Source: Desulfurococcales archaeon ex4484_204
GTDB taxonomy: Archaea > Thermoproteota > Thermoprotei_A > Sulfolobales > NBVN01
Length of the DNA: 34,134 nt
Assembly (NCBI GenBank): GCA_002255065.1
Contig: NJEF01000005.1
Coordinates: 1-34,134, forward strand
Direction: 5' to 3'
Shown: positions 1 to 6,831 of the stretch, piece by piece
How the letters are laid out: each line of letters opens with the position of its first letter
How positions within the stretch are numbered: the first letter of the stretch is position 1
Position numbers and translations under genes: made by a program
Notes under the pieces: generated by a model
The model's database searches: none
Told to the model about the DNA's origin: nothing
What the model saw: the letters and a program-made list of their open reading frames with translations, nothing else

Positions 1-29
1 TATCCGTACTATTAGTAAGTGGTGATTTA

Positions 30-890
30 TTGCCTAGAATATATGAGGTGCTACGTAAGAAGATACTTGCGCCTCGCATAAAGGAGATGGATGTGTACGT
101 ACCTCAGATAGCTAAGTCAGCTAAGCCCGGTCAGTTCGTGATAGTTATACCTGATGAGAAGGGTGAAAGGACCCCACTAACACTGGTTGACTGGAATCGT
201 GATGAGGGATGGGTTAGGTTAGTGTTCCTAGAGGTTGGCGTTAGTACTATGAAGCTAGGAATGAAGGAGCCTGGCTCCACTCTGTATTATGTAGCTGGAC
301 CTCTGGGTAATCCCACTCATGTAGAGAAGTTCGGTACTGTAGTAGTTATTGGCGGTGGAGTAGCTATTGCAGCTGCGTATCCTATAGCTAGGGCATTCAA
401 GGAGGTCAGCAACCACGTAATATCCGTAATAGGTGCTAGGTCAGCCAACCTGTTAATATATGAGGAGTTAATGAGAAGCGTAAGTGACGAGCTGCACATA
501 ACAACGGACGACGGTAGTAAAGGCATGAAAGGCTTCACATCAGATGCGCTAGTAGCGTTGCTAAATAAAGGGTTGAAACCCAACCTGGTCTGGATGGTAG
601 GGCCAGCCCCCATGATGAAGGCGTGCAGCGAGGTAACTAAGAAGTACAGAATTAAGGCCATAGCTAGCTTGAATCCTATCATGGTATGTGGAATGGGTAT
701 GTGCGGCGCTTGCAGAGTTAAGGTCGGCGGTAAGATAAGGTTCACATGCTATGAGGGGCCAGAATTCGATGCAAATGAGGTAGATTGGGACGAGCTAATA
801 TTTAGACTTAAGATGTACCAAAAGGAGGAGCTAGAGGCACTCAAATTATTTCTTAGTAAGTACGGCTTAGGAGGTGATACGCATGCCTAA
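30..890 (+). CDS. nfnA: NfnA/SudB-type ferredoxin:NADP+ oxidoreductase, FAD/NAD-binding subunit
   Basis: This is the smaller subunit of the cytoplasmic NfnAB (also SudAB) complex, which moves electrons between NAD(P)H and ferredoxin or sulfur. The protein has 286 residues, normal for the family. An N-terminal FAD-binding barrel holds RTPLTLVDW near 48-56. The NAD-binding half starts with VVVIGGGVA at about 104-112. A C-terminal [2Fe-2S] site uses Cys220, Cys225, Cys228 and Cys240 (VCGMGMCGACRV). The start is TTG at 30 with GGTGAT just upstream. It overlaps or abuts nfnB, whose ribosome site lies inside its last codons, so the two are co-translated. Dihydroorotate dehydrogenase electron-transfer subunits share this fold, but the NfnB partner favours Nfn. 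The physiological electron partner is inferred, not seen. Confidence 0.88.
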   Translation: MPRIYEVLRKKILAPRIKEMDVYVPQIAKSAKPGQFVIVIPDEKGERTPLTLVDWNRDEGWVRLVFLEVGVSTMKLGMKEPGSTLYYVAGPLGNPTHVEKFGTVVVIGGGVAIAAAYPIARAFKEVSNHVISVIGARSANLLIYEELMRSVSDELHITTDDGSKGMKGFTSDALVALLNKGLKPNLVWMVGPAPMMKACSEVTKKYRIKAIASLNPIMVCGMGMCGACRVKVGGKIRFTCYEGPEFDANEVDWDELIFRLKMYQKEELEALKLFLSKYGLGGDTHA

Positions 891-2274
891 AATCAAGCCT
901 AGAGTACCATTACCTAAGAGGCCACCCGAAGAGAGAATTAAAGACTTCAACGAGGTAGCTTTAGGGTACGATGAGAAGTTAGCAATAGAGGAGGCCTCTA
1001 GGTGCCTCCAGTGCCCTAACAAGCCATGTGTTAAGGGGTGCCCCGTAGGTGTCGACATACCTAGGTTCATAAAATTGATTAGAGAGCGTAGGTTTGAGGA
1101 GGCTTACAAGGTAATCAAGGATAAGTGCCCGATACCTGCGATAACTGGTAGAGTATGTCCTCAGGAGAGGCAGTGCGAGAAGTACTGCACACTAGCTAAG
1201 TTGGGGCAGCCCATAGCTATAGGAGCTCTAGAGCGGTTCGTAGCTGATTGGGCTAGAGAGCACGGCATAGCGGTTGAGCACGCACCTAAGACTAGCGTAG
1301 GTAAGAAGGTAGCTGTTGTAGGTTCAGGACCTGCTGGCATTGTCGTCGCTGCTGACCTAGCTAGGCTAGGCTATGAAGTGACTATGTTTGAAGCTCTTCA
1401 CGTACCTGGCGGCGTCCTAGTCTATGGAATACCGGAGTATAGGCTACCTAAGAAGATAGTTTACGACGAGATAAACTACCTAAGAGAGCTAGGCGTGAAC
1501 ATTGAGATAGGCGTGAGCGTCGGCAGGACCATAACCGTCTACGACTTACTCGACGAGTACGACGCTGTGTTCGTAGGTACGGGAGCAGGGCACCCAAGAT
1601 TCCTTAATGTACCAGGAGAGAACCTTAACTACATATACACAGCTAATGAGTTCCTAACAAGAATCAACTTAATGAGAGCCTACCTCTTCCCCGAGTACGA
1701 CACGCCGATACACAGAGGTAAGCGCGTAGCTGTTATCGGAGGAGGCAATACAGCTATGGATGCAGCTAGGTCAGCACTTAGGTTAGGTGCTGAGGAAGTG
1801 CACGTACTATACAGGAGGACTCGAGCCGAAATGCCCGCTAGGAAAGAAGAGATAGAGAACGCCGAGGAAGAAGGCGTTAAGTTTGTATTCCTCGTTCAGC
1901 CAAAAGGCTTCATAGGCAATGACCTAGGCAATGTATCCGAGATTATGTTAAAGAAGATGAGGTTAGGAGAGCCTGACGCCTCCGGAAGACCCAGACCAAT
2001 ACCTACAGGAGAGACCATAACCTTCCAGGCTGACATGGTCATCAACGCTATAGGGTTCTACCCCAACCCACTAATACCTCAGACAACTCCTGAGATTAAG
2101 ACCGATAAGAAGGGAAGAATTATCGTAGATAGTGAGGGAAGGACAAGTATGCCTAGAGTGTACGCTGGCGGAGATATAGTCATAGGCGAGGGAACCGTCA
2201 TAGAAGCTATGGGGTGGGGACGTAAGGCAGCGCTAGCTATCCACAAGGACCTAACCATCAATAAGAAGATATGA
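883..2274 (+). CDS. nfnB: NfnB/SudA-type glutamate synthase small-subunit-like oxidoreductase
   Basis: This is the large NfnAB subunit, related to the glutamate synthase beta chain, and it carries FAD, an NADPH site and iron-sulfur clusters. The N-terminal cluster domain has Cys41, 44, 49 and 53 (CLQCPNKPCVKGCPVG) and a second group Cys82, 92, 98 and 102. The first dinucleotide fold is VVGSGPAGIV near 146-155. A second is VIGGGNTAMDAARSA in the middle, and the C-terminal GGDIVIGEGTVIEAMG closes the FAD site. I chose ATG 883 over the in-frame GTG 874 because GGAGGTGAT at 870-878 is then correctly spaced. That gives 463 residues. No glutamate synthase large subunit is present, so a glutamate synthase role is unlikely. 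Confidence 0.88.
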   Translation: MPKIKPRVPLPKRPPEERIKDFNEVALGYDEKLAIEEASRCLQCPNKPCVKGCPVGVDIPRFIKLIRERRFEEAYKVIKDKCPIPAITGRVCPQERQCEKYCTLAKLGQPIAIGALERFVADWAREHGIAVEHAPKTSVGKKVAVVGSGPAGIVVAADLARLGYEVTMFEALHVPGGVLVYGIPEYRLPKKIVYDEINYLRELGVNIEIGVSVGRTITVYDLLDEYDAVFVGTGAGHPRFLNVPGENLNYIYTANEFLTRINLMRAYLFPEYDTPIHRGKRVAVIGGGNTAMDAARSALRLGAEEVHVLYRRTRAEMPARKEEIENAEEEGVKFVFLVQPKGFIGNDLGNVSEIMLKKMRLGEPDASGRPRPIPTGETITFQADMVINAIGFYPNPLIPQTTPEIKTDKKGRIIVDSEGRTSMPRVYAGGDIVIGEGTVIEAMGWGRKAALAIHKDLTINKKI

Positions 2275-2280
2275 AATAGT

Positions 2281-2590
2281 TTATGAAAGTATGAAGTCGT
2301 TACTCACCTTAATACCTAAGTCAGCAAGTTTCTTAGTGCAGTTCACGCTGTATTTCCACGTTTTATTTATTCGTATCTAGTATACTGTTACTGAATCGCA
2401 TAATGCATAGGGGATTACTGCAGTGATTAAGCCCTAATAAGTGGTCAACTTCATGCATTACCTCCTTCCTAACCCTACTAAGCAGTACATCTCTATTACC
2501 CCCGCTAATCATGAAGTACAGTCTAGGGGTATATACTGAGGCAACCCTAAGTGAGGGAGTAGCTACGAGCCTTGGTCTTACTGCGAGGAT
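2281..2590 (-). pseudogene. archaemetzincin remnant (C-terminal half, frameshifted)
   Basis: On the minus strand one frame reads VYTPRLYFMISGG then RVRKEVMHEVDHLLGL, followed by NHCSNPLCIMRFSNSI. This contains the archaemetzincin zinc motif HExxHxxGxxHC and the trailing CxxxxCxM, with the HEVDH codons at about 2441-2455. The frame stops at a TAA after LDTNK. The neighbouring frame then continues with KTWKYSVNCTKKLADLG and ends at TAA 2281-2283. This is the expected C-terminus, so a small indel near an AATAAATAAAA run broke it. Upstream the frame is closed by TAA at 2591-2593, and the N-terminal half could not be found. Intact members have about 180-200 residues; about 100 remain. The family identity is seen in the motifs; loss of function is inferred. 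Confidence 0.72.
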
Positions 2591-3188
2591 TTACTGGTTG
2601 GATGTATTCTATTCCCCTGATACCTTCTTTGAGGAAGAACTCAGGGAATACGCTTACATGGGTGCTACGGAGAAAAACATAGAAAGAGTAGTTAAGGGTA
2701 GATTGTCTAGCAGGCTTCCCGAAGTATTCCTTACGGATAGGCATGACAGGGTATACGGCTTCGGAGCCTACGCATTAAAGAATGAGGCTCTAAAACCGGC
2801 TGTAACGTCTTGGAGAAGCAACGTAAAGGCCAAGCTACCAAAGAATATGAGAAAACATATACTCCTCGAAGCATCACGTGCTAGGGAGTTCCTAGTAGTG
2901 CTTAGTGGTTCGCTTTTATCACCTCTTCTCATATCCAAGCTGGAGAAAATATTCAAGAGAAAGATCCGAAACACGAGGTTCTATAAAGGCACAATTATCA
3001 ACGATACAGTGAGGTACATCGATGAGAAACTAAGAGAAAATACCACCACACCTAGTACACGATATAAGGAAAGTACTCACAGAAGGAAAACTGCCACGGG
3101 GAAGGTGACGAGAAGAAATCATAAAAGCAATGCAGGTATAGATTCTCTTATTTCTTGTTTATTAATAGATTTCACTCTTCTTCCGTAG
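2511..3188 (+). CDS. hypothetical protein, doubtful 5' part
   Basis: I do not recognise this 225-residue protein. Its middle (residues about 45-170) looks like real coding sequence, with charged helices such as KLEKIFKRKIRNTRF and organism-like codons. The last 45 residues are rich in Thr, Lys and Arg. The annotated ATG has no ribosome site, and about the first 27 codons are antisense to the archaemetzincin remnant, so they cannot both have been functional. A later start, for example ATG 2658, is possible. There are no membrane segments and no metal motif. It lies in the decayed stretch between nfnB and the integrase remnant, so it may itself be a fragment of a host or mobile-element gene. 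Confidence 0.35.
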   Translation: MKYSLGVYTEATLSEGVATSLGLTARIYWLDVFYSPDTFFEEELREYAYMGATEKNIERVVKGRLSSRLPEVFLTDRHDRVYGFGAYALKNEALKPAVTSWRSNVKAKLPKNMRKHILLEASRAREFLVVLSGSLLSPLLISKLEKIFKRKIRNTRFYKGTIINDTVRYIDEKLRENTTTPSTRYKESTHRRKTATGKVTRRNHKSNAGIDSLISCLLIDFTLLP

Positions 3189-3198
3189 AGTTTCCTGC

Positions 3199-3207
3199 TT
3201 TAAAATT
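3199..3207 (+). promoter_or_regulatory. TATA box of the 3238 ORF
   Basis: CTTTAAAAT lies about 35 bp upstream of ATG 3238. A start about 25 bp downstream of it would leave a short leader carrying the strong AGGAGGAG ribosome site. It supports 3238-3558 as an expressed gene. Confidence 0.5.
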
Positions 3208-3237
3208 GATGTTTATAGAAGGCGGGAGTAGGAGGAG

Positions 3238-3558
3238 ATGAGTGTTCATAGTAATAGTGTGACAGGAATTTATAAATTTGAGCAACTTAGCCAAGCTTCT
3301 AATCTTGTTAGCTCCATTGGAGCCCGACAAGAGGGGTGGGTCTTCAACGATTATACATGTAATATAAATATTAGTATACCGCGATGGTTGTCGAAGTTAT
3401 TGGGGTATGGCGATGAAGGTGTTACTAGGTATATTGTGTTAAAGCTGAGTTTGAGGCCGGATTGGAATTGTTTGGTTTCATTGCCTTGGCGTGTTGTTAG
3501 GTCTCGTTCTGCTCCTTCGCTTGTCCCTGATAATGTATTCGTAAAGTTTATCAAATAA
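3238..3558 (+). CDS. hypothetical protein of mobile-element type
   Basis: This 106-residue ORF is not recognised. It has a near-ideal AGGAGGAG ribosome site directly before ATG 3238 and a TATA box upstream, so it looks like a real gene. The sequence has aromatic-rich and basic segments such as WRVVRSRSAPSL and no clear domain, signal peptide or membrane helix. The next frame opens 6 bases after its stop, at GTG 3565, as in an operon. Its codons end in T more often than those of flanking genes, and both genes use CGT arginine codons, which the neighbourhood largely avoids. That suggests acquisition with the integrase remnant downstream. Function unknown. Confidence 0.5.
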   Translation: MSVHSNSVTGIYKFEQLSQASNLVSSIGARQEGWVFNDYTCNINISIPRWLSKLLGYGDEGVTRYIVLKLSLRPDWNCLVSLPWRVVRSRSAPSLVPDNVFVKFIK

Positions 3559-3564
3559 GAGGTT

Positions 3565-3754
3565 GTGGGTAAGTTTAAGTTTAATCGTTGGTTGGAGGTT
3601 GTTGCTACTCCTCGTGCTGGTAAGAGTGCTGATGTTATTCAAGAGGTTATTCGATATTATTGAGAATGACCTGGCGAATTATACTGTTCTTGTTGTTGCA
3701 CCTAATCAACGTTTAGCTGAAACGTTGTATAGATATGCTATTGGTGCTACTGCA
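3565..3754 (+). pseudogene. P-loop NTPase fragment, frameshifted and truncated
   Basis: GTG 3565, preceded by AGAGGT, opens a frame reading FNRWLEVVATPRAGKSADVI. TPRAGKS is a Walker A-like loop. The frame hits TGA at 3661. The adjacent frame then carries on with ENDLANYTVLVVAPNQRLAE, which looks like the following strand and motif Ia of a helicase or packaging ATPase. The similarity then ends and integrase-like sequence begins at about 3755. I see a frameshifted 5' end of a P-loop gene joined to the integrase remnant, probably by deletion. The type of ATPase cannot be decided from 60 residues. Confidence 0.45.
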
Positions 3755-4489
3755 CGTTTGTATAGAGAGTTGCGTAGAAACAGAATTAAGATCTCTACAC
3801 CGCCACCGCACGTCCCTGGGCACGTTCTAGATAAGGTAGTGTTCTCTATTCAGGACGACATGTATAGGGCTCTGTTCTGTTTAATGCGTATAACAGGTGC
3901 TAGAATAGAAGAAATAGTGTTACTTGGAAGAGAGAATAATAAACGATGAAGATTCGATATACGTTAGATTTGACGTAACCAAGGTATGTCAAGAGAAGTA
4001 CCGCTGAACCGGTCTGGATTTAAACAACACTTGAGAATGTTCCTTACACGGTATTATCACCAACATCCTAAAGCCAGCGATCCTAGTGCCTGGCTCTTCC
4101 CGAGAACTACGGATTTAAGTAGACCTGTGCCCAGGAACTTCATGTATCTAATGTTTAAGAAAGCCGCGAGGAGTCTAGCAAAGTCAGATCCCGAAATTCA
4201 GAAGTACTTAGAGCATATATACCCGCATTAGTTTAGGCATACACGCGCTTATGAATTAGTGTTTCAGAACTAGAATTTTCGGTGGATAGTGTACTACTTT
4301 GGCTAGAGGAAGGTAGATGTGGTGTTACGATACATGCAGGCATTTGAGTTAAAGCAGGTATACAGGATGTTAAATGGTAATGGGAATAGTAATGGAAAGG
4401 TTAAGACCTGTCTTAGGTGCTACGCTCTAATACCAGAAAATGCAAGACTGGTTCACAGGTACTGTAATAGATCAAGACGCAGAAAATAA
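3755..4489 (+). pseudogene. tyrosine recombinase (archaeal integrase) remnant
   Basis: Read through stops, this is the catalytic half of an integrase. MYRALFCLMRITGARIEEI holds the first catalytic Arg (codon at 3902). Sequence near 3930-3985 continues only in another frame (INDEDSIYVRFDVTK), then returns at 3986 with MSREVPLNRSGFKQH. The HxxR box reads PH, stop (4229-4231), FRHTR. The next box reads YYFG, stop, RKVDVV. The Tyr box is LRYMQAF near 4330. A C-terminal zinc-ribbon-like tail has CLRC and then HRYC, ending at TAA 4487-4489. So there are two frameshifts and at least three stops, one within the HxxR box and one where the next catalytic residue is expected. The 3986 frame is part of this gene, not a separate one. 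No attachment-site tRNA was found beside it. Confidence 0.75.
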
Positions 4490-4850
4490 ACAAGATCCAT
4501 TTTAATTTTCATAATAAAATAAATGATAAGCATGCCTTAGAAAAACATTAGTTTTTACTTCTCCCCAACCAGTAAAAATTGCTCTTCTCCTCAACCCTAT
4601 CAACAGGTTATGGTCTCACGCATGGGGTGCTGTGATGGTAGGGCTGGAAGCCCAATAGCAAAGATGAGTACGGTGCGATTTAGCATAGGTTTAAAACGTT
4701 GTGTCATTGTTTGTTAATAAATTTGTGTTGCCAGCTCCTAAAAATATTAAACCGATTCTTCCCGTGTCCTTCCGGAGGTTAACGGAATAGGGGTGTAGGT
4801 GGAGAGAACAAACAATTATTTGCTAATTATAGAATACAAAAACTTTAAGA
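4490..4850. other. non-coding stretch with short repeats
   Basis: No gene is supported in these 361 bases. They hold a perfect 7-bp inverted repeat (TTTTTAC 4552-4558, GTAAAAA 4572-4578). A 13-bp direct repeat with one mismatch is present (CTTCTCCCCAACC 4558-4570, CTTCTCCTCAACC 4584-4596). There is also a small hairpin, GGGCT-GGA-AGCCC at 4641-4653. The 3' part is AT-rich and probably includes the promoter of the gene starting at about 4851. This may be the far end of the decayed element. Confidence 0.5.
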
Positions 4851-5072
4851 GTGAACAAAGAAGGTGTCTTAAAGTTAGGTTTATGCGAGATGATTAAATA
4901 TAGTATAGCAGGAATGGGGATGAGGAGTCCTCTAGACGTGCTTAAAGAAGCCAACAGAAGGAAGAGATCGGCTAAAATAAAGACTCCACTTGTTTTGATA
5001 AGATCTCTTAATAAGGAGAGAAGAAGGATAGTTGCTACCCAAAGAATTCTAGAACGTGTTGTAGGTAGGTGA
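4851..5072 (+). CDS. small basic protein, possible partner of the Ntn hydrolase
   Basis: This protein of up to 73 residues is not recognised. It is strongly basic in its second half (KEANRRKRSAKIK, LNKERRRIVATQR) and ends six bases before the Ntn hydrolase start; GGTGATG, the ribosome site of the next gene, overlaps its stop. The two genes are therefore co-transcribed and probably translationally coupled. The start is uncertain: GTG 4851 has no clear ribosome site, and ATG 4890 or a later ATG is possible. It has no membrane segment and no visible metal site. A role as adaptor or regulator of the next gene's product is only suggested by position. Confidence 0.5.
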   Translation: MNKEGVLKLGLCEMIKYSIAGMGMRSPLDVLKEANRRKRSAKIKTPLVLIRSLNKERRRIVATQRILERVVGR

Positions 5073-5078
5073 TGTGCA

Positions 5079-5756
5079 ATGACCTTAATAATAGGTATTA
5101 GAAGTAAAGATGGTGTAGTTTTGGGGAGTGATAGAAAGGTTCTTCGAAGTGGCGAAGTTGAGTACTCTAATAAAATTTTCATTGTTAATAATGTTGCCTT
5201 GGCCGTTGAGGGCCTTACAGGGATCAGAGATGATTCTCTCTACTTGCTAAATGCAGAGTTACAGCGTGGGCGAGGGGTAGATACTCTTTATGAGATGAAG
5301 GTTATTGCTGAGGACATTATAGCTGAGCTTACTGAGAGATACAGAGACCGCGTTAGGGAGGAGATGCCTATAGGAGTATTAATGGCTGGAAGGGAGTATC
5401 TCGTTAATGGTAAAGCATTACTATACTATATACACGGTATGGGGTATGGCGAGGCAGTAGACTTTTTATGTACTGGTCATGGAGGTCATTACGCCACCTC
5501 ATTGGCTAAGTTCCTACCCAAGAAAGACCATGATGTTATTGAGAATGCTAAGAGAGTAGCCTTTATAATATCTTGGGTAACTGAAGACGTCGACGTAACT
5601 GTTGGTGGTGATCCAGACGTGGTTATTGTACAAGATAGCGATAAACCAGCTAGTGAACCTATAGAGCAGTTGGATGCAAACTTAGTAAATAACATGAAAA
5701 TTAAGGCTAAGGAAGTTAAGAAGAGGTTTGCCGATATAATCTTTGGTTCAACGTAA
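5079..5756 (+). CDS. proteasome beta-like Ntn hydrolase
   Basis: The 225-residue protein starts MTLIIGIRSKDGVVLGSDRK, the proteasome beta signature. Removal of Met1 would expose Thr as the N-terminal nucleophile without a propeptide. Counting from that Thr, Asp17 is present and Lys31 (NKIF) aligns with the catalytic Lys33 of proteasome beta after a two-residue gap. The Gly-Ser-Gly loop expected near 129 reads TGHGGHYA, so His replaces the Ser. The TEDVDVTVGGDPDVVIV block matches the final active-site strand with Thr for Ser. A 40-residue charged tail follows. It may be a divergent self-compartmentalising protease or an Anbu/connectase-like relative. It is unlikely to be the canonical 20S beta subunit. 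The ribosome site is GGTAGGTGATG. Confidence 0.7.
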   Translation: MTLIIGIRSKDGVVLGSDRKVLRSGEVEYSNKIFIVNNVALAVEGLTGIRDDSLYLLNAELQRGRGVDTLYEMKVIAEDIIAELTERYRDRVREEMPIGVLMAGREYLVNGKALLYYIHGMGYGEAVDFLCTGHGGHYATSLAKFLPKKDHDVIENAKRVAFIISWVTEDVDVTVGGDPDVVIVQDSDKPASEPIEQLDANLVNNMKIKAKEVKKRFADIIFGST

Positions 5757-5848
5757 TTTAATCAAAGTAAAAGTTTATGTTAAGTTCCAACCGCGAAATC
5801 TCGATGATTCTAGGGAAGTGTTTTATTCCTGAGGGTGATGATATTTTC

Positions 5849-5881
5849 TTGGTGAACCCCATGTCCGTGCTTGTTCACCAA
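5849..5881. repeat. 9-bp perfect inverted repeat between convergent genes
   Basis: TTGGTGAAC (5849-5857) and GTTCACCAA (5873-5881) are perfect inverted copies around a 15-base loop. They lie in the 276-base gap between the Ntn hydrolase and SRP19, which has no supported gene. A 36-codon ORF at about 5804-5914 crosses them. The repeat may be a terminator-like hairpin or a protein site. Confidence 0.4.
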
Positions 5882-6032
5882 TTCTCCAAATATCTGTCTC
5901 AACTGAATACTTAACTAGCGATTGATTTAGAATGGAGATCCCCGCAGAACACACAGAATACTGCTAATTATCCTCATAAACACCTAATAGCTAATAACCT
6001 CTTAAAGTAATTAGCGAGTTCACCGACCTTCA

Positions 6033-6332
6033 CTAAATAAGGTCTTTACTTTTCCTAGATGAGAGCTCCCTAGCGATTGCCTTAACTATGACACTCTTTT
6101 TTGCATTATCCTCCTCGACCTCAATAACGATGCAGCCCCTGCTTCTATACCAGGTTCTGGGGTATTTCTTATCTTTAACCTCCTCGCATGCTAGCCCTAG
6201 GGAGGTGCATGCTGATACTATGTCTTCGGTGCTGGGTAACGGTATAGCTAGCTCTTTAGGAACCCTCCTGCCATACCTCCTAGGCAGTGTTGAGTCAAAA
6301 TACTCAGGCCAGACGATAATGCGTTTAGCCAA
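6033..6332 (-). CDS. srp19: signal recognition particle protein SRP19
   Basis: SRP19 binds 7S RNA and prepares it for SRP54 in the cytoplasmic signal recognition particle. The 99-residue protein has the family opening IIVWPEYFDSTLPRRYGRRV, then LPSTEDIVSACTSLGL, and the basic KYPRTWYRSRGCIVIE segment that contacts RNA. Length is typical for archaea. The start is TTG at 6332 with GGTGGT six bases upstream. It lies 33 bases after the S8e stop on the same strand, so the two are probably one operon. Nothing is odd in the sequence. Confidence 0.92.
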   Translation of the reverse strand: MAKRIIVWPEYFDSTLPRRYGRRVPKELAIPLPSTEDIVSACTSLGLACEEVKDKKYPRTWYRSRGCIVIEVEEDNAKKSVIVKAIARELSSRKSKDLI

Positions 6333-6365
6333 GCATGTACCACCGCTTTAGCGCTAGCTAAGTAG

Positions 6366-6764
6366 CTACTCGCTCTTAGCGGTCTCTATGATGACAGCGT
6401 TTACTACGCCGTCCTGACCCGGCCTAGATGTTACCTTAGCTATACCCGCCTCAGTTCTTATGATAGCACCCTTAGTTATTATCCCTATCCTAGCGTGCTC
6501 CTTGTTATCGGGTGTCTCGACTATTTCTAGAATCCTTTCCCTCTTAGAGACCCCCCTACCGGGGTCCGTAACGTTAGCGAAGGCAACCCTCTTTAACCTT
6601 ACCTTAATACTGCCTCCCCTCACCCTATCGATAACCCTCTTATTAACGTCCGAGAGCATGGTGTTTGTTGGGAACCTCCCTAGCTCATACTTCCTCTTCT
6701 TCCTAGAAGGCCTCTTCCTGCCGCCAGTTATCTTGCGTAGGTCGTTACCTTGATATACGCTCAT
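6366..6764 (-). CDS. rps8e: 30S ribosomal protein S8e
   Basis: This small-subunit ribosomal protein of archaea and eukaryotes has 132 residues. It begins SVYQGNDLRKITGGRKRPSR, then RKYELGRFPTNT, and ends with the family's GIITKGAIIRTEAGIAKVTS and GQDGVVNAVII. I take ATG 6764, not the upstream in-frame ATG 6782. Family members start just before YQG, and the TATA box at 6795-6803 would place transcription start near 6773, downstream of the longer start. It is the first gene of the S8e-SRP19 pair. Confidence 0.93.
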   Translation of the reverse strand: MSVYQGNDLRKITGGRKRPSRKKRKYELGRFPTNTMLSDVNKRVIDRVRGGSIKVRLKRVAFANVTDPGRGVSKRERILEIVETPDNKEHARIGIITKGAIIRTEAGIAKVTSRPGQDGVVNAVIIETAKSE

Positions 6765-6794
6765 ACGTGAACCCAGGTCCATTCCAATAATATC

Positions 6795-6803
6795 CTTTAA
6801 AAG
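6795..6803. promoter_or_regulatory. shared divergent TATA box (S8e and cis-prenyltransferase)
   Basis: CTTTAAAAG reads almost the same on both strands. It lies about 33 bp before ATG 6832 on the plus strand and about 35 bp before ATG 6764 on the minus strand. Both predicted transcripts would have leaders of only about 7-9 bases. No other good TATA box is visible in this 67-base gap. Confidence 0.5.
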
Positions 6804-6831
6804 CTTTAGTGCCTCCTTCTATGCTGGGAGC

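Noticed and set aside
1..29. End of an upstream gene before nfnA
   Set aside because: Two frames give short plausible tails (one ending TGA at 23-25), but under 30 bases cannot be judged.
317..745. Long minus-strand ORF inside nfnA
   Set aside because: It is the antisense of a clear NfnA gene with conserved cysteines; it has no ribosome site and no protein-like motif.
2547..2974. Minus-strand ORFs across 2547-2744 and 2768-2974
   Set aside because: The first runs through the archaemetzincin remnant in a different frame. The second is opposite the better plus-strand ORF. Neither has a start signal.
4640..4690. IS605/TnpB element end
   Set aside because: The GGGCT-GGA-AGCCC hairpin is suggestive, but no TnpB or TnpA coding fragment could be read on either strand nearby.
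5802..5906. C/D box small RNA
   Set aside because: CTGA at 5829 and GTGATGA at 5835 look like D' and C' boxes, but the outer C box is imperfect and the next CTGA is about 60 bases away, too far for a standard archaeal sRNA.
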